Assembly: GCA_003254925.1 (NCBI GenBank)
Contig: QANZ01003872.1
Location: forward strand, 1-64,000
DNA from: Chamaecrista fasciculata
Taxonomy: Eukaryota > Streptophyta > Magnoliopsida > Fabales > Fabaceae
DNA: 64,000 nt
Direction of reading: 5' to 3'
The position numbers and the translations under genes were made by a program. Under the pieces are notes generated by a model. It saw only the letters and a program-made list of their open reading frames with translations. It was not told where the DNA came from and ran no database searches. Positions 12,747 to 24,177 of this stretch are shown here, one piece after another; the stretch's first letter is position 1; each line of letters starts with the position of its first letter.

Positions 12747-13569
12747 ATGCAACTTCTTCATTTAACCCTCTATTTCTCTTCCTTGATCATCATTTCCATA
12801 ACCTTATGTCAAATTCCATGGTGCTTATGTGCTGTTGATGATGAGAATTATTACCAACACTGCAATTCTTCATTTGACTGTGCAAATCTCAAAAACCTTA
12901 GCTACCCTTTCTGGGGATCCGAGAATAGACTAGATTATTGTGGCCACCCAGATTTTAAGCTAGAATGCAACAATGGTAAATTTGCAGAGATCAACATTAA
13001 CTCTGAAAGCTATCAAGTTCTTGAAGTCAGTGAATCTAATCATAGTCTCAGACTTGTAAGAACTGACTTCTTTGATAATGTTTGTCCAAACTCTTTGAGG
13101 AACAACACCATAGGATTTTCCCTTTTTGATTATGGTTCTGATTCTCTCAACTTGACCTTGTATTATGATTGCCCTTCTTCTTCTTCTTCTTCTCCATTTT
13201 CTCTTCCAGATATCCTTTCCACTCAGTTTAATTGCAGTATAAATGGTACTGAAATGGTTGACTATTTCACCATCGAGAATAAGTTAGAAAATGTGGATTC
13301 TTTGGAGTGGGAAATGATGGGGGCATGCAATTCTAGTGTCATTGTTCCAATTTTGGAGTCACAAGTTCCTGTTTTGGAGAGAAACTTAAGTGTGGAAAAT
13401 CTTAAGGCTGCTATCAATAATGGTTTTAGCTTGGAGTGGAATGCAAGTAATAGTTTGTGTGATGTCTGTCAAAACTCTGATGGGATTTGTGGTTACAAAC
13501 CAAGCTCAATACTGGAATTCACTTGCTATTGTAGAGATGGGTCTTTTCATCCTTCTACATGTAGATCAA
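12747..13569 (+). CDS. LRK10L: LRK10L exon 1: signal peptide and extracellular domain
   Basis: Encodes residues 1-274 plus one base. The start ATG follows a pyrimidine-rich leader and is the first in frame. The hydrophobic stretch [15 protein letters not shown] is the signal core. Conserved ectodomain cysteines include the [12 protein letters not shown] segment, C-G-H-P, and the closing [15 protein letters not shown] and FTCYCRDG motifs of WAK_assoc. Several N-x-S/T sites (NSS, NLS, NNT, NLT, NCS, NGT) predict heavy N-glycosylation. The donor is AA|GTAAGT at 13570. If intron 1 were retained, the frame would end 11 codons later at 13602-13604, giving a secreted ectodomain only. Confidence 0.92.
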
Positions 13570-16500
13570 GTAAGTATATATCTATCTATATTCTTGTTTT
13601 TTAGGAAGGGAATCTGCACTTTGGATATAGCTTGAGCTCTCCGGGCTGGATTTTGACCATAATTCTCATTCAATTTTGAGTAAACATATAAATTGGTCCT
13701 TAAAATATTGGAAAACTTACTATCTCGGGGTCAACGAATTAGTTTTGAATAACTGAAATACGGTTCTTGATCATTGGAATATCGTAGTTGTCTACGACAT
13801 GGTTCGTGAGATGATTTGGTTCTTGAATTTGAACTAATTTCTATTTTTTGATTCTTGAACTTATACTAAATTTATATTTTTTAGTTCATGAATTTGTATT
13901 TTTTGGTCCCTGAATTTGATCTAAAGACCAAATCGTTAATAATTGCAATATTTGAAGGGTTGAGTCGTATGATTATTTAGGGACTAAGTCATTGACTCTA
14001 TAAATTCTTAAAAGATACACTATTTAACAAGTCAATAAGCTTAGTTTGTATTCTTTAATTCCTGAGAATTATGAAACTAATAAACTTTAATTGTTTTATA
14101 CTCATCACTAGACTGAATTGTATTGCCATAACTTTTGGAGATAGAATTATGAACTCTTATATCTCTTAGGGATCAAATTCTATGTTTACTCTTAAATTTT
14201 GTTTTTTGTGTTTTGTCTTGATTATATTTGATTTTTACAAGAAGTAGAAAGAAAGAGAGGTTGGCAGATGTAGAAACTAGAAATGTCCTTTTAGGAGTCG
14301 ATGGCTTTAGACACCAGCAACCTATATTGGTCATTGCCAAAAGGTATATTATTGGAGAAAAAATACTACGACGTGGACTAATCACTTGATTAATAGACCC
14401 ACTTACTTTTAAAATGTGAAACTTGAAAATATGTAAAGTACACATATATATGGTGGAGCTCACTTTTGACAAAATTATGTTTTCTTGTAACTAAATTTAT
14501 TTGTTTTCATAATCTGAATTTATATAAGAATATATACTATAGTAGGAAGTCTTGTTTCTCATAGGTTATTGCAGGTAGGAAGTAGACATTGTTAGGTAGA
14601 GATGCCTAGTTATCATGTTTGTCCGTATATAACTAAATATGTTAAAATATAGGTGGCCTACTTTGACTATTCCACATATAATTTACCTTGGCTAAAGTGC
14701 ATTTTTGGTCCCATATATTTTTCTGAGATTTCAATTTGGTCCCGTATATTTTTTTGTTGTTGTATTTTTTGTCTCATATCTTTTTCTCAGGTCTCAATTT
14801 GGTCTCGTATCTTTTTTTTTTTTGCATTTTTAGTATCATATCTTTTACTCAAGTTGTAGATTTGGTCCCATATTTTTTAGTCAGGTTGCAAAATTAGTCA
14901 CATATCTTTACAAAATGTTTCATATTGTGAGACTAACAGTGGAACTTTTTGTAAAGACATGAGACCAAATCTGCAACAAAAAGGATATGAGACCAATTTT
15001 GTACCTAACTAAAAGATATGAGACCAAAAGTGCACTTTGGCCATTTACCTTTCTCAACTCTTTTATGTTTGGGGTTTGAATAATCTTCCATTTTGAATCT
15101 GTATTCTTGTTTCTCGTGCAAGTTAGTACTTAGAGAAGTGAGGTGTCAAAGTTTTTTTTAAGTATAATGAGATTCACAGCTGTTAGATACTCTTGTATTT
15201 TATGTTTACTCCTATTTTGAAAATCGTAGTACAACATAATTTACATATATAAAACTATGATGTTTGATTGACAGAAATGATATATGTAATATTTTGTAAA
15301 ATTTAGTCCAAAAATATTTCAAGATATCAAGTTTTATTTTTTTTCATGGTACTAAATACCACTTTAGAGTCAAGATGATATCATCTTGTTTCTTGTATAT
15401 TATATTCCTTTATACCAATTGCAAGTATTTTGGATACCTTCTTACATCATATATATGCCTCTTTGCTATTGTGAATTACATAATGGTATATTCATCTTAA
15501 AGGTTTTTTGTTTCTCTTCTCTTTTGCTTTCCTGTTTTTGTTTGAACATTTTTTTCAGCCTTTTCTGTTTGTGATTGCTTTCTCTGATGCTTAAGGACGC
15601 CCTTTCATCTGTTCTAGAATTATGTTTTCAGTTGTTGATGTTGGTTTTTTTTTTTCTTTTTCCTGTTTCCCACCTTGTATCTGAGGTTTTGTCCAGAGTT
15701 GCACACCTGATTATAGTGGAAGAGTCTTCCAAACAACAACATTCATAAGGGCTCAAACCTGAGACTTTGCTTAAACAATAGCAAGTCATTTATCACATAG
15801 ACCAACACCCATGTTGGCTGATGTTGGGTGTTTTTTCTAGAGGCTAAGCAATGTTTCAATTCTGGTTTTCTACTGTTCTATTTGTTTGTTTTATCTCTCT
15901 GTTTTTGGTGTTTGAGTTCTTGTTAATTTCCCTGTTTCCTTGTTCAATAAACTAGTTAATTTGTGTATTTCATACTTGTAAATAAAACATAACATAGATG
16001 CTTTAATAAGATGAAAATGCAATATAATACTCTGATCATTTAAGTAACGTTTTATAAGGCTCACATTCAAAAAAAAAAAAAAAACTAAAGTTACTTGTAT
16101 AACATGAGTAGAAAAATTTAGACATCTGTTCTGTCATCTGTGTATTTAATAGTAAACTATTCAACGGTATATATTTTTAGGTACCAAATGTTAACTTTGT
16201 CATAACTAACTTTTTCCTGTAACTAATTTTGCAATATGTCCAAAACTGCAATTTAAGAAAGAAAATGAGGCTACTGTTCTTAGCTTTTCAGTTTTCTCCA
16301 TTTTCTGACAACTGTAACTTTTCCTTTCCATCCATTATTGTTGGTCATTCGAGTTTTGACATCTATCTTTGTTGTGAACTTCACAGGTACAAAATCTAGC
16401 TCATCAACTGCAGTTAAAACAGGTAAACTCCATTCTGTTCACTTCTCTCACAAGTCACAAACAACAGGAATTCAGACATCATAATTTGTCAAAATCTTAT

Positions 16501-18771
16501 TCTGGTCTTTAATGTTTATCATAAATTTTTTCGTTCCATATTGGTCCTTAATAATTCTCAACATCTCCATTTTGGTCTCGAACTATTGGTTGTGATCATA
16601 TCTCTTTCGTTTCAAGTTCAAATGCGACGAAATCAAACCTACAAATTACTCTTGACAAGTTCTTTCTTTGATCAGTTGGGATCATTGACAAACTAGGTCA
16701 AATCGACTTGAAATTAGGCTTGAAAGTGGGAGCTCATTTCGTGGAGTTGGTCATATTTCTCTTATTTCAAATCCGTATGCAACAAAATCAAATCTACGAA
16801 CTAATCTTGATAAGTTATTTCTCTGTCTAGTTGGGACCATCGCAAACAATGTCAAATAGTACTCTGAAAGTTGGTACGGTGTTTCTACCAAACCCACTTT
16901 CGAAGTATTATATGACCTTATTTGCCAATGGCCCCAACCGAATAGAGAAAGAATTCGTCAAGAGTAGCACGTATCTTTGATTTCATCTCATTCAGACTTG
17001 AAATAAGAGAGATATGACTAATTTTATGAAACGAGCGCCCACTTTCGATTTTCGCCCACCATAATTTTACTAATTTTCTTGCATTACCCACCCACAGGCA
17101 TTGCCACAGGAGTTTCAGCTGCTGTTGCTTGCATTATTGTTGGAGTTGGTGTGTTCTTTGTGGTTAGACGAAGGAAAAAAATTGGTGCAAAGTCAAAAAG
17201 CAACAAGGACCTTTTAATGCCTCGTGATTCAGGCAGTCTCACTTTTACGTCTACAACAAACTCGTCTCATAATCAGAGTGTGCCATCTTATGTTACCTCA
17301 AAGTCTGAATTATCTGAGCAACACAGTTTCCTGTATGGGATTAAGGTGTTTAGCTATGCTGAACTTGAGGAAGCTACTAAAAACTTTGATCCTTCTGTGG
17401 AACTTGGAAACGGAGGTTTTGGCACGGTTTATTATGGTAAGTAACAATATAATTTTAATTTTTTTTACTTATATTTTGGATTTAGGGATGGTGGTGATAG
17501 AATATGAATAGGATACTATATATATATATATATTTATGGGTCACTATGGTCTTAAATGTATGTCCTAATGTTTATTTTGGTCCATTATGTTTGAAAATGT
17601 TTAAATTGGTCCTAAATATTGCCAAAATGTTTTATTTTGGTTCTAAATATTGGTAAAATGTTTCATTTTGGTCCCAAATTATTGAATTTGATCATATTTC
17701 TCTCGTCTCTCATTTCAAGTTCAAAGGACTTGTTAAGAGGAACTCAGCTCTGAATTTGTCGCATTCGAATTTGAAATGAGAGAGATAAAATCAACTTTGC
17801 TTTTTGACCATGCATGAAACGAGCGATCTACTTTTAGGATCGATTTAACCTCACTGGCTAATGACTCCAACTAAATAGAGAAAGTACTCTATGAGAACAA
17901 TACATAACTCTAAACTTGTCAGGTTTGAATTTGAAACGAGTCATATTCTATAGTTGGGGACCAAAATGAAATATTTTGCCAAAATTTAGGACCAACTTGA
18001 ACATTTTGAAATATATATAATAGACCAAAATGAACATTATTAGGGCATACGTTTAGGACCAAAATGACATTTTAACCTAGTATTTTGTCTCTGAATTTAC
18101 ACTGAGTCAACTAATCAGTCTATTAATAATTGAAATACACTATTTGATCCTTGAATTCGAACTAATTTTATTCTTTTTGTCCTTGAATTTGTGTTAAATT
18201 AATACTATTTGATCTCTGAATTTAAACTAATTTTATACTTTTTGGTCCCTCAATTTGTACTAAATTAATAACTTGAAACTATTTGGTCCTTGAATTTAAA
18301 CTAACTTTATACTTTTTGGTCTTTAAATTTGACCCAAAGATCAGATTGTTGACAATTGCAATAATTCAAGGACTGAGTGGTATATTTTAATTTTCGAGGG
18401 ACTAATTATTTGACTCACCGTAAATTCAAGTACCAAAAGTAGGTTTTTCCTTTTAATAATCATTATCCAGATTCTGCTATAGAACTCCATCAATGTAGTA
18501 TAATCGATGTCCTCATTCTGCTATAGGTTTTTCCTTTTACATTTTTTTTCTTGTACTAAATTTATAATTTTTAATTCTGAATTTGTATTAAATTTATACC
18601 ATTTGGTCCCTAAATTTGACACAATGACCAAATCATTAGCAAGTGCAACAATTCAAGAACTGGGTAGTATATTTTGATAATTTGGAGACTAATTTGTTCG
18701 ACTCGGTGTAAATTCAAGAACAAAAATAATAAATTTTCTCAATAATCAACAATGTACTGATTGATTTCCTC

Positions 18772-18802
<31 letters not shown>

Positions 18803-19804
18803 GGCACTCTGAGAGATGGACGTGCAGTTGCAGTGAAACGCCTATATGAAAGCAACTTAAAACGTGTGAATCAGTTCAGAAACGAAGTTGAGATCTTAGC
18901 TAAATTACAACACCCTAATCTAGTTTCCCTCTTTGGCTGCACTTCTAGACATAGCCGTGAGCTTCTCCTTGTTTATGAATACATTCCCAATGGAACTCTC
19001 TCTCATCATCTTCACCACCAACAATCATCAAAAATTAACTCTAATAATTCTAATAATAACAAACCCTTATTCTTGCCTTGGCCAACACGCTTAAACATAG
19101 CACTAGAAACAGCCATTGCTCTTGCTTACCTCCACAAATCCGACATCATCCACCGTGATGTTAAAACCAACAATATCCTGCTAGACAACGAGTTTCGCGT
19201 AAAAGTCGCGGATTTCGGTCTTTCGAGGTTGTTTCCCACTGATGTCACTCATGTTTCTACTGCTCCTCAAGGTACACCTGGGTATGTTGATCCTGAGTAT
19301 TACCAGTGTTACCAGCTTACTGATAAGAGTGATGTCTATAGTTTTGGTGTTGTTTTGATTGAGTTGTTGTCTTCTTTGGAAGCTGTGGATGTGAATAGGA
19401 ATAGGCATTTTATAAACTTGGCTAATATGGCTGTGAATAAGATTCAGAACTGTGCTTTGCATGAGCTGGTTGATCCGTTTCTGGGATTTGAAAGGGATGA
19501 TGATGTGAGGAGGACGACGACCGCGGTGGCCGAGTTGGCGTTTCGGTGTTTGCAGGCAGATAGAGAGATGAGACCTTCCATGGATGAGGTGGTTGAGGTG
19601 TTGAGAGAAATAATTCATAATGGTAATAATAATAAGAATAATGAAGAAAAAGGGGTTATTATTGTGAATAATAATAATAAGAATGAAGAAGAAGTGGTTT
19701 TGAAGAATAATGATCCTTTAGCTTTTTCACCAGATTCAGTTGTTGCTGATAAATGGGTTAGCTCCTCTTCCTCCACTACTACTTCTAATAATTCCTCATC
19801 ATAG
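12747..19804 (+). CDS. LRK10L: LRK10L/WAK-associated receptor-like Ser/Thr kinase, 4 exons, 732 aa
   Basis: A probable plasma-membrane receptor kinase of the plant LRK10L-1 type (leaf rust 10 disease-resistance locus receptor-like). Exons 12747-13569, 16387-16422, 17098-17436 and 18804-19804 sum to 2199 nt. All junctions are GT-AG and phase 1. Domains: signal peptide 1-29; GUB_WAK_bind from about residue 33, with a C..SF.C...NLSYPFWG opening; WAK_assoc to about 270; membrane span about 288-309 followed by RRRKK; kinase about 384-660. Catalytic residues visible: G-loop GNGGFG 390-395, Lys411, alpha-C Glu427, HRD 516-518, Asn523, DFG 536-538, D-P-E 562-564. All are intact, so it should be an active RD kinase. 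The tail after 650 is Asn/Glu/Ser-rich. Ligand and pathway are unknown; relatives act in stress and immune signalling. Introns carry many MITEs. Very confident on family, fairly confident on the microexon. Confidence 0.93.
13675..14010. repeat. Intron 1 MITE-like repeat of the GGTCC(C)TGAATTT family
   Basis: Contains 'TTGAATAACTGAAATACGG', 'TTTTTGGTCCCTGAATTTG' and 'GGGACTAAGTCATTGACTC', also found at 18083-18450, 18541-18745 and 20445-20770. The ends are partly inverted. No clear target duplication. Confidence 0.5.
14690..15042. mobile_element. MULE-type MITE in intron 1, perfect 9-bp duplication
   Basis: TIRs read GGCTAAAGTGCATTTTTGG and, inverted on the right, GGCCAAAGTGCACTTTTGG. The 353-bp element is flanked by ATTTACCTT at 14681-14689 and 15043-15051. 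The interior is repeated 'GGTCCCATATCTTTT'-type motifs that mirror each other; there is no coding. The 9-bp duplication places it in the Mutator superfamily. The copy is in the host intron without touching splice sites. Confidence 0.88.
15700..15835 (-). mobile_element. SINE-like fragment in intron 1
   Basis: Read on the minus strand it has a TGGTCTATGTGATAAATG segment resembling box A and AGGTTTGAGCCC resembling box B, followed by 60 bases of tail. The promoter boxes fit a tRNA-derived SINE, but no poly(A) end or duplication is evident. Confidence 0.35.
16387..16422 (+). CDS. LRK10L: LRK10L exon 2: 36-nt microexon
   Basis: Bounded by TTCACAG| and |GTAAAC, it encodes a Ser/Thr-rich linker ([12 protein letters not shown]) just outside the membrane. 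It keeps phase 1 on both sides, so skipping it removes exactly 12 residues without a frameshift. Without transcript data it is inferred from splice sites, phase and composition. Confidence 0.7.
16490..17040. repeat. Fold-back repeat in intron 2
   Basis: The left end (CTGGTCTTTAATGTTTATC, GATCATATCTCTTTCGTTTC) is mirrored by the right end (TGAAATAAGAGAGATATGAC). Several GATCATATCTCTC..TTTCAAG.TCAAA motifs also occur in the intron 3 repeat at 17541-18075, so both introns host the same family. It fills most of the 675-bp intron. Confidence 0.5.
17098..17436 (+). CDS. LRK10L: LRK10L exon 3: membrane span, juxtamembrane and kinase G-loop
   Basis: Acceptor CCCACAG| at 17097, donor G|GTAAGT at 17437. 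It encodes residues 287-399 and part of 400: the [20 protein letters not shown] span, an RRRKK stop-transfer, a Ser/Thr-rich juxtamembrane region, the [13 protein letters not shown] kinase lead-in and the glycine loop. The exon ends in the middle of strand beta-1/2, at a glycine codon. Confidence 0.92.
17541..18075. repeat. Inverted-repeat element in intron 3
   Basis: The left end (GGTCTTAAATGTATGTCC, ATGTTTATTTTGGTCCA) is mirrored at the right (GGGCATACGTTTAGGACC). A partial relative occurs at about 40104-40190. The superfamily is uncertain because the flanking 9-mers match poorly. Confidence 0.55.
18083..18745. repeat. Two further GGTCC-TGAATTT repeats in intron 3
   Basis: Copies at about 18083-18450 and 18541-18745, separated by a short unit in which GGTTTTTCCTTTTA and ATTCTGCTATAG are each present twice. 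They belong with 13675-14010 and 20445-20770. Together they occupy nearly all the remaining intron. Confidence 0.45.
18770..18802 (+). repeat. (TCA)n microsatellite forming the intron 3 acceptor
   Basis: About nine CTTCATCATC...TCATCA units run straight into the AG acceptor at 18802-18803. The repeat takes the place of the usual polypyrimidine tract. Its length is likely to vary between individuals. Each extra unit contains no AG, so the acceptor itself would stay unique. Confidence 0.8.
18804..19804 (+). CDS. LRK10L: LRK10L exon 4: kinase body and C-terminal tail
   Basis: Starts after CATCATCAG|GC and ends at TAG 19802-19804; it encodes residues 400-732. It carries [53 protein letters not shown] and the [14 protein letters not shown] subdomain XI arginine. 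An insert of Asn/Ser ([11 protein letters not shown]) lies between subdomains V and VI. The tail has two AAT/AAG-rich runs encoding Asn/Lys. The 3' splice site lies in a TCA microsatellite. Confidence 0.93.
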
Positions 19805-19862
19805 TTTGTGAAGAAATTGCCTCTTCTTTTGGTGAGTTTCTGGGTTGTATTATATTGTTAAA
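19805..19862 (+). other. Start of the kinase 3' UTR
   Basis: Short single-copy sequence between the stop codon and a MITE. No canonical AATAAA is seen here, so the mature 3' end may lie within the MITE. Confidence 0.35.
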
Positions 19863-20197
19863 GGTTAAAATGTGCTTTTGGTCTTATATATTTTATCTAG
19901 TTCTCAATTTAGTTTTGTACACATTTGGTCACATATCTTTTGATTATGTTACAGATTTGTTTTTATATCTTTTGGTCAAGTTGCATAATTAATTTTATAT
20001 CTTTGGAAAAAGTTTCACATTGTGACACTAATGGTGGAACTTTTTGTAAAGGTATGAGACTAAATTTGCAACAAAAACAAAATATATGACAAATTCTGCA
20101 CCAAACCAAAAGATATGAGATTAAAAGTGTAATAAAAAAAGATAGGGACTAAATTGAGGCTTAAACAAAAGAAATGGGACAAAAGTGCATTTTGGCC
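19863..20197. mobile_element. MULE-type MITE just after the kinase stop codon
   Basis: Same family as 14690-15042: it starts GGTTAAAATGTGCTTTTGG and ends AAAAGTGCATTTTGGCC. An 8-bp TTGTTAAA flanks both sides (19855-19862, 20198-20205). It lies 58 bp after the stop, so it may supply 3' UTR or polyadenylation sequence. Confidence 0.7.
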
Positions 20198-20444
20198 TTG
20201 TTAAAAGTATTGCATACAGTACTCTTTATAATCAGAGTCAGGAGTTCATCGAATTCTGGTCTTATTCTTTCTCAAACTTCTTTATTTTCGGCCTTTTTCT
20301 TTTCTTCAATTGCTTGGTTTTGGTCTTTATATGAGGTATGAGTCAGTAAATTCACTCTTGGCATTAGTCTGTGTATATGGTATATATAGTAGTAGACTTG
20401 TACCCATGTCTGTACTGCTATGGTGTATTTAGAAGTTGATATTC

Positions 20445-20770
20445 ATTTTAAACAAAACTTATTATTTGATCTCCGAATTTACAATGATTCAACTAGTTAG
20501 TCTTTAAATAATCAAAATATACGATTTGATCATTGAAATAATTCAGTTATCGCTTATTTAGTCCTTATGACGATTTGGTCCCTGAATTAGAACTAATTTT
20601 ATACTTTTTGGTCTACTGAACTTGTACTTTTTGGTCCATGAATTTGATTCAAGCACCGAATTGTTGACAATTACAACAATTGGAACTAAGTAATATATTT
20701 TAATTATTTAAGGATTAATTAATTGATTCAGTGTAAATTCAGGGATCAAATAATAAATTTTCTCTTCTTT
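20445..20770. repeat. GGTCC-TGAATTT MITE-like copy downstream of the kinase
   Basis: The left end (ACTTATTATTTGATCTCCG) is inverted at the right (GGGATCAAATAATAAATTT). Four relatives of this repeat lie in the kinase introns. Confidence 0.55.
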
Positions 20771-21340
20771 TTACTGTCTCACTCTTGATATGTGGAGAAG
20801 GAGAAATTCATACATTGGTACACTGGATTATAAGAAAGAAAATGGGCAGAAGCATTTTTGGTGCGCTAAACTATTTGATCAGTCTTAATGAAATCCAATT
20901 TTGTTTTAGTCAACTGTATCTCTTGAATTTTTCGTCTCAACTTTGTTAAGTAATATACTTTTATATATATATTTGTCTTGAAGTTTGGTATCATAATCTT
21001 CTTCGTTTTCCCTAGTTGTGCGAGTTAATTCATGCAATAGAAGTAAGGGATAGTTTGGATCTAAGGAAAGGAAGAAGAGATCATAGACGAAAAGGTATAA
21101 GGATATTTTATAGTAATATTTAAGATGCACAATACTTCATCATGTGAGTAAAGGTTTTCGAAGTTCATATACAATATCTACTTGTATTAAGAATCTCATG
21201 ATAAATCGAAGTTTTCATTATTCTCTGTGATTAAAAAATTGTATTTTTTTTTTTGTTAAAAGATTAAAAAATTGTATTGGAGCTTCGATTTGAAAATGCA
21301 TTTTTATTTTAGCGTCAATTATGGTTCAAACTTGAATTTT
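20771..21340. other. Intergenic, nothing recognised
   Basis: AT-rich; the 74-codon minus frame at 20906-21130 has no recognisable domain. Confidence 0.4.
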
Positions 21341-21500
21341 TTTTTTATAAACCGAGGGTGTCGGGAACAGTGATTAATCTCTCCGTCGTGATCTTCTACT
21401 TAAGAGTAAACGGCTGATCACATAATGCTTTTCATACCAAAAATAAAATTCGAACCCTCACCATTTAAGTTAGGAATCACTAAGCCACACTCAAATGGAT
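21341..21500 (-). mobile_element. SINE-like repeat, minus strand
   Basis: On the minus strand: TGGCTTAGTGATTCC (box A-like), then GAGGGTTCGAATTT (box B-like) about 35 bases later, then a body ending in CCCTCGG and an A-rich tail (T9 at 21339-21347 on the + strand). A possible imperfect duplication is TTCAAACTTGAA / TTCAAATTTTGA on either side. It fits a tRNA-derived SINE rather than a tRNA. Confidence 0.55.
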
Positions 21501-22150
21501 TCAAATTTTGAGTTATTAGTTATTAATTGTGCCTTTAAGTTGATTAAATCTATGTCAAATAATCAATTCGTTTTTGGTAATACAAAGGGCCTTAACTCTA
21601 AGCACAAAGAAAAAACAAAAAATCACAAACTAAAATGGAGGGCACAAAACTCCCTTTACAATATCATTACGGACAGTTAAAGCTATAAAGATAAGAAAGC
21701 CTCTGCTAGACATAGTAATCATTTAGGAAGTGGATCCTCTGCAGTGTAAATGCACTGCAGTCTAGAGAGAGAAAGAAAGAATTAGAGAGAGAAATGTGGG
21801 TCTCACTAATATTTTCTCTCTCTAACTCTCTCTTTCTCTCTCTAAACTGAAAGTGCATTATACTCTAGAGAATCCAGGTTCAATCATCCACCATATCCAA
21901 ACCAAACTTAGCCAGGCCATTTGTTGTCCTCTTAAGAGTATGCAAGACTTTGATCTCCCAATCAGCGTAGCTAATGAGGTTAATAAACTTAACAAAAATT
22001 AATGTCAAATAATCAATTTTTGTTAAAAAATACTAATGAAGTTAGAATTTTCGAATAAAATTTTGTCCAATATTAAAGTATTGGGATACAAATACAATTG
22101 ATAATATAAGGATGTCTTGGGATTCCATAAGATCATTTCATTAAATTATT
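21501..22150. other. Intergenic with one small fold-back MITE
   Basis: At 21732-21875, GGATCCTCTGCAGTGTAAA is mirrored by an AGTGCATTATACTCTAGAGAATCC end, with (GA)n/(CT)n stems between. A diverged relative may lie at 48620-48800. The remainder shows no gene. Confidence 0.5.
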
Positions 22151-22591
22151 GTCAAAGTATACTTTTGATCTCATAACTTTTATTCAAGTTTCAATTTGGT
22201 CTCATAATATTTTTTATTGCACTTTTGGTCTCATATCTATTGCTCAAGTTACAAATTTGATCCCATATCACTTTTGGACTCATCTTTTGGTCAAATTGCA
22301 GAATTAGTCCCATATCTTTCTTAAAAGGTTCCCCATTGGTATCACCTAAATCAAAGATATGAGACTAATTCTACACCTAACCCAAAGATACGAGACCGAT
22401 TCTGCAATTTGACCAAAAGATATGTAATCAATTCTACAACAAGACCTAAAGATATGAGACCAAAAGTGCAACACGAGATCAAATATGCAACCTGAGCAAA
22501 AAATATGGGACAAAAAGTGTAACAAAAAAAAATTATGGAACCAAATTGAGACATGAGCAAAAGTTATGGGACCAAAAGTGTACTTTGGCCT
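22151..22591. mobile_element. MULE-type MITE, GGTCCCATAT family
   Basis: It begins GTCAAAGTATACTTTTG and ends CAAAAGTGTACTTTGGCC. Flanks TAAATTATT (left) and TTAATTATT (right, one base further out) match 8 of 9. The interior alternates GGTCTCATAT and ATATGAGACC motifs. The 69-codon minus frame inside is a by-product of these repeats. Confidence 0.65.
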
Positions 22592-23423
22592 TTAATTATT
22601 GGTATTTTGAAGATAATGAGAAAATAAGATAATTGAATGAAATGATAAAGATGATAAGGTTTGTGTTGCATTTGGTTTTCTATTTCCATTATTGTTCAAG
22701 GACTAATTTGACAAAGATTATAAGGTTTTTGGAGTAATTTATAATTAATTAATGACCAATTGAAAGAAATCTTAAAGAAAAGAGAAGAAACTTGTTATAA
22801 CTAAAAGCCAAGGGCATTTTTGAAGACTAAAATGTATCTTACCCATAGTTTAAAAACTAAAATGAGTATTTAAGCTTGGAATATAAATCAGATAAGATGA
22901 AATAGAAATTGACAGTTAAGATACAGTAGAAATCAATGGCTAAAATTAAGTCACGTTAGCACTTCCTATTAGAAACCAACGAAAGCAAATTACAGGGTCC
23001 TTTTGTGTTAACGACAAAAATCTTAGGATACCAAAATGTCATTTTTTACACCTCAGTGTACTAAAATGAAATTAAATTAAATTACAGGATATCAAATTAT
23101 AATTTATACTTTAATATATATGTAATGACATATATCTTAGGCCAAAATCAAACAAGTGTAAATACTCGACTTGACCAACTTTTTATCTAGTCGAGTGATT
23201 GCATGAAATCGAGTCACTTTCTTTAATTTTTTTTGTTCAAATGTTTCTTTAATTAAAATTTTAATTATATATATATATTTATCTTTCGAACTTATATATT
23301 AATAAAAAAATAAGAATATATAAGTTTAATTAATAAAAAAAATATTTAATATATTTATCTATGAAAATATATTTATACTTATATATTTCTAATATATAAC
23401 CAATAAAAAATATGAGGTATACA
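22592..23423. other. Intergenic, AT-rich, nothing recognised
   Basis: No coding, terminal repeats or RNA motifs. Contains runs of ATAT near 23265 and 23385. Confidence 0.4.
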
Positions 23424-23602
23424 TCTTATATTATATGGCTCCACCCCTTTCTGGTCGTTCATGTTTAAAACTATAGTCTATGAATTAAAAATAAGAGAAA
23501 ATTTACTATTTGGTCTCTCTTTCTTTACTAAGTTAACAATTTAGTCCCTTATTTATTTTACATACATATTTGCGTGCTCGTTAGGGCACGCAAAGCCCCT
23601 AG
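23424..23602 (+). mobile_element. 179-bp mini-Helitron (non-autonomous)
   Basis: It starts TC after an A (CA|TCTTATATTATATGG) and ends CTAG before a T. A 3' hairpin GGGC-acgcaaa-GCCC sits immediately before the terminal CTAG. There is no target duplication, as expected for Helitrons. It is homologous along its length to 47834-48026. It has no coding capacity. Confidence 0.7.
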
Positions 23603-23713
23603 TATATTATATACTTTAAATTACATAATGATGGGTAGCCCCCAAATTGCATTAATTAAGGTTGTCGACCAAATGCCCTAAGAGGGCATGCCCTCCTTTG
23701 TTAAAATGCCTAA

Positions 23714-23966
23714 GAGTTTATTTGGATTGGGGATATTGAATGAGAAGGGAAGGGGAAGAGATCGAGGGACTAAATTTTAATTCATCTTTCTTTTCCTTCC
23801 TTCATAAATTACAAATATCCTAAATTGAGATATTTTGGAGGAAGAGTTACTTCTCCAAACAAAGGGGAGAGCTTCCCTCCTCTCCCCCTCCAATTTCTTC
23901 CCCCNNNNNNNNNNNNNNNNNNNNNNCCCCCCCCCCCCCCCCCACACCATGAATCCAAACAAACCT
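23714..23966. mobile_element. Tourist-like MITE with TAA duplication, containing an N gap
   Basis: The left end is GAGTTTATTTGGATT; the right end, inverted, is AGGTTTGTTTGGATT. TAA flanks both sides (23711-23713, 23967-23969), the PIF/Harbinger signature. The interior is C-rich and is broken by 22 Ns at 23905-23926 in a poly-C run. Confidence 0.65.
23905..23926. other. Assembly gap (22 N) in a poly-C tract
   Basis: Four C before and 17 C after the gap. The gap most likely reflects a homopolymer that could not be read. Confidence 0.95.
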
Positions 23967-23969
23967 TAA

Positions 23970-24177
23970 ATGTTCTTAAAACCTCGCCTTACATATAAGA
24001 TGGTTATAAGTTTCTTAACTCTCTTATATAAACACTTTTGTTCAACTCTTCCCATATACATTCTCTTATTCTCTAAAGCTTTCACACTCTATCTCTTCTA
24101 TATACTGACTTAATTGTTAGAGGAGCATAACGACCCTCTTCCCATCGTGCGTTGGCGCCATTTATGGGGATCAAGAA
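23970..24177 (+). mobile_element. Tat-like LTR end and primer-site remnant
   Basis: A TATATAAACACTTTTGTTC promoter-like stretch and C/T-rich leader precede GCGTTGGCGCCATTTATGGGGATC (24149-24172), which resembles the TGGCGCC...GGGGA junction of plant Gypsy Tat/Athila elements. It is cut at 24178 by the next LTR. Confidence 0.5.
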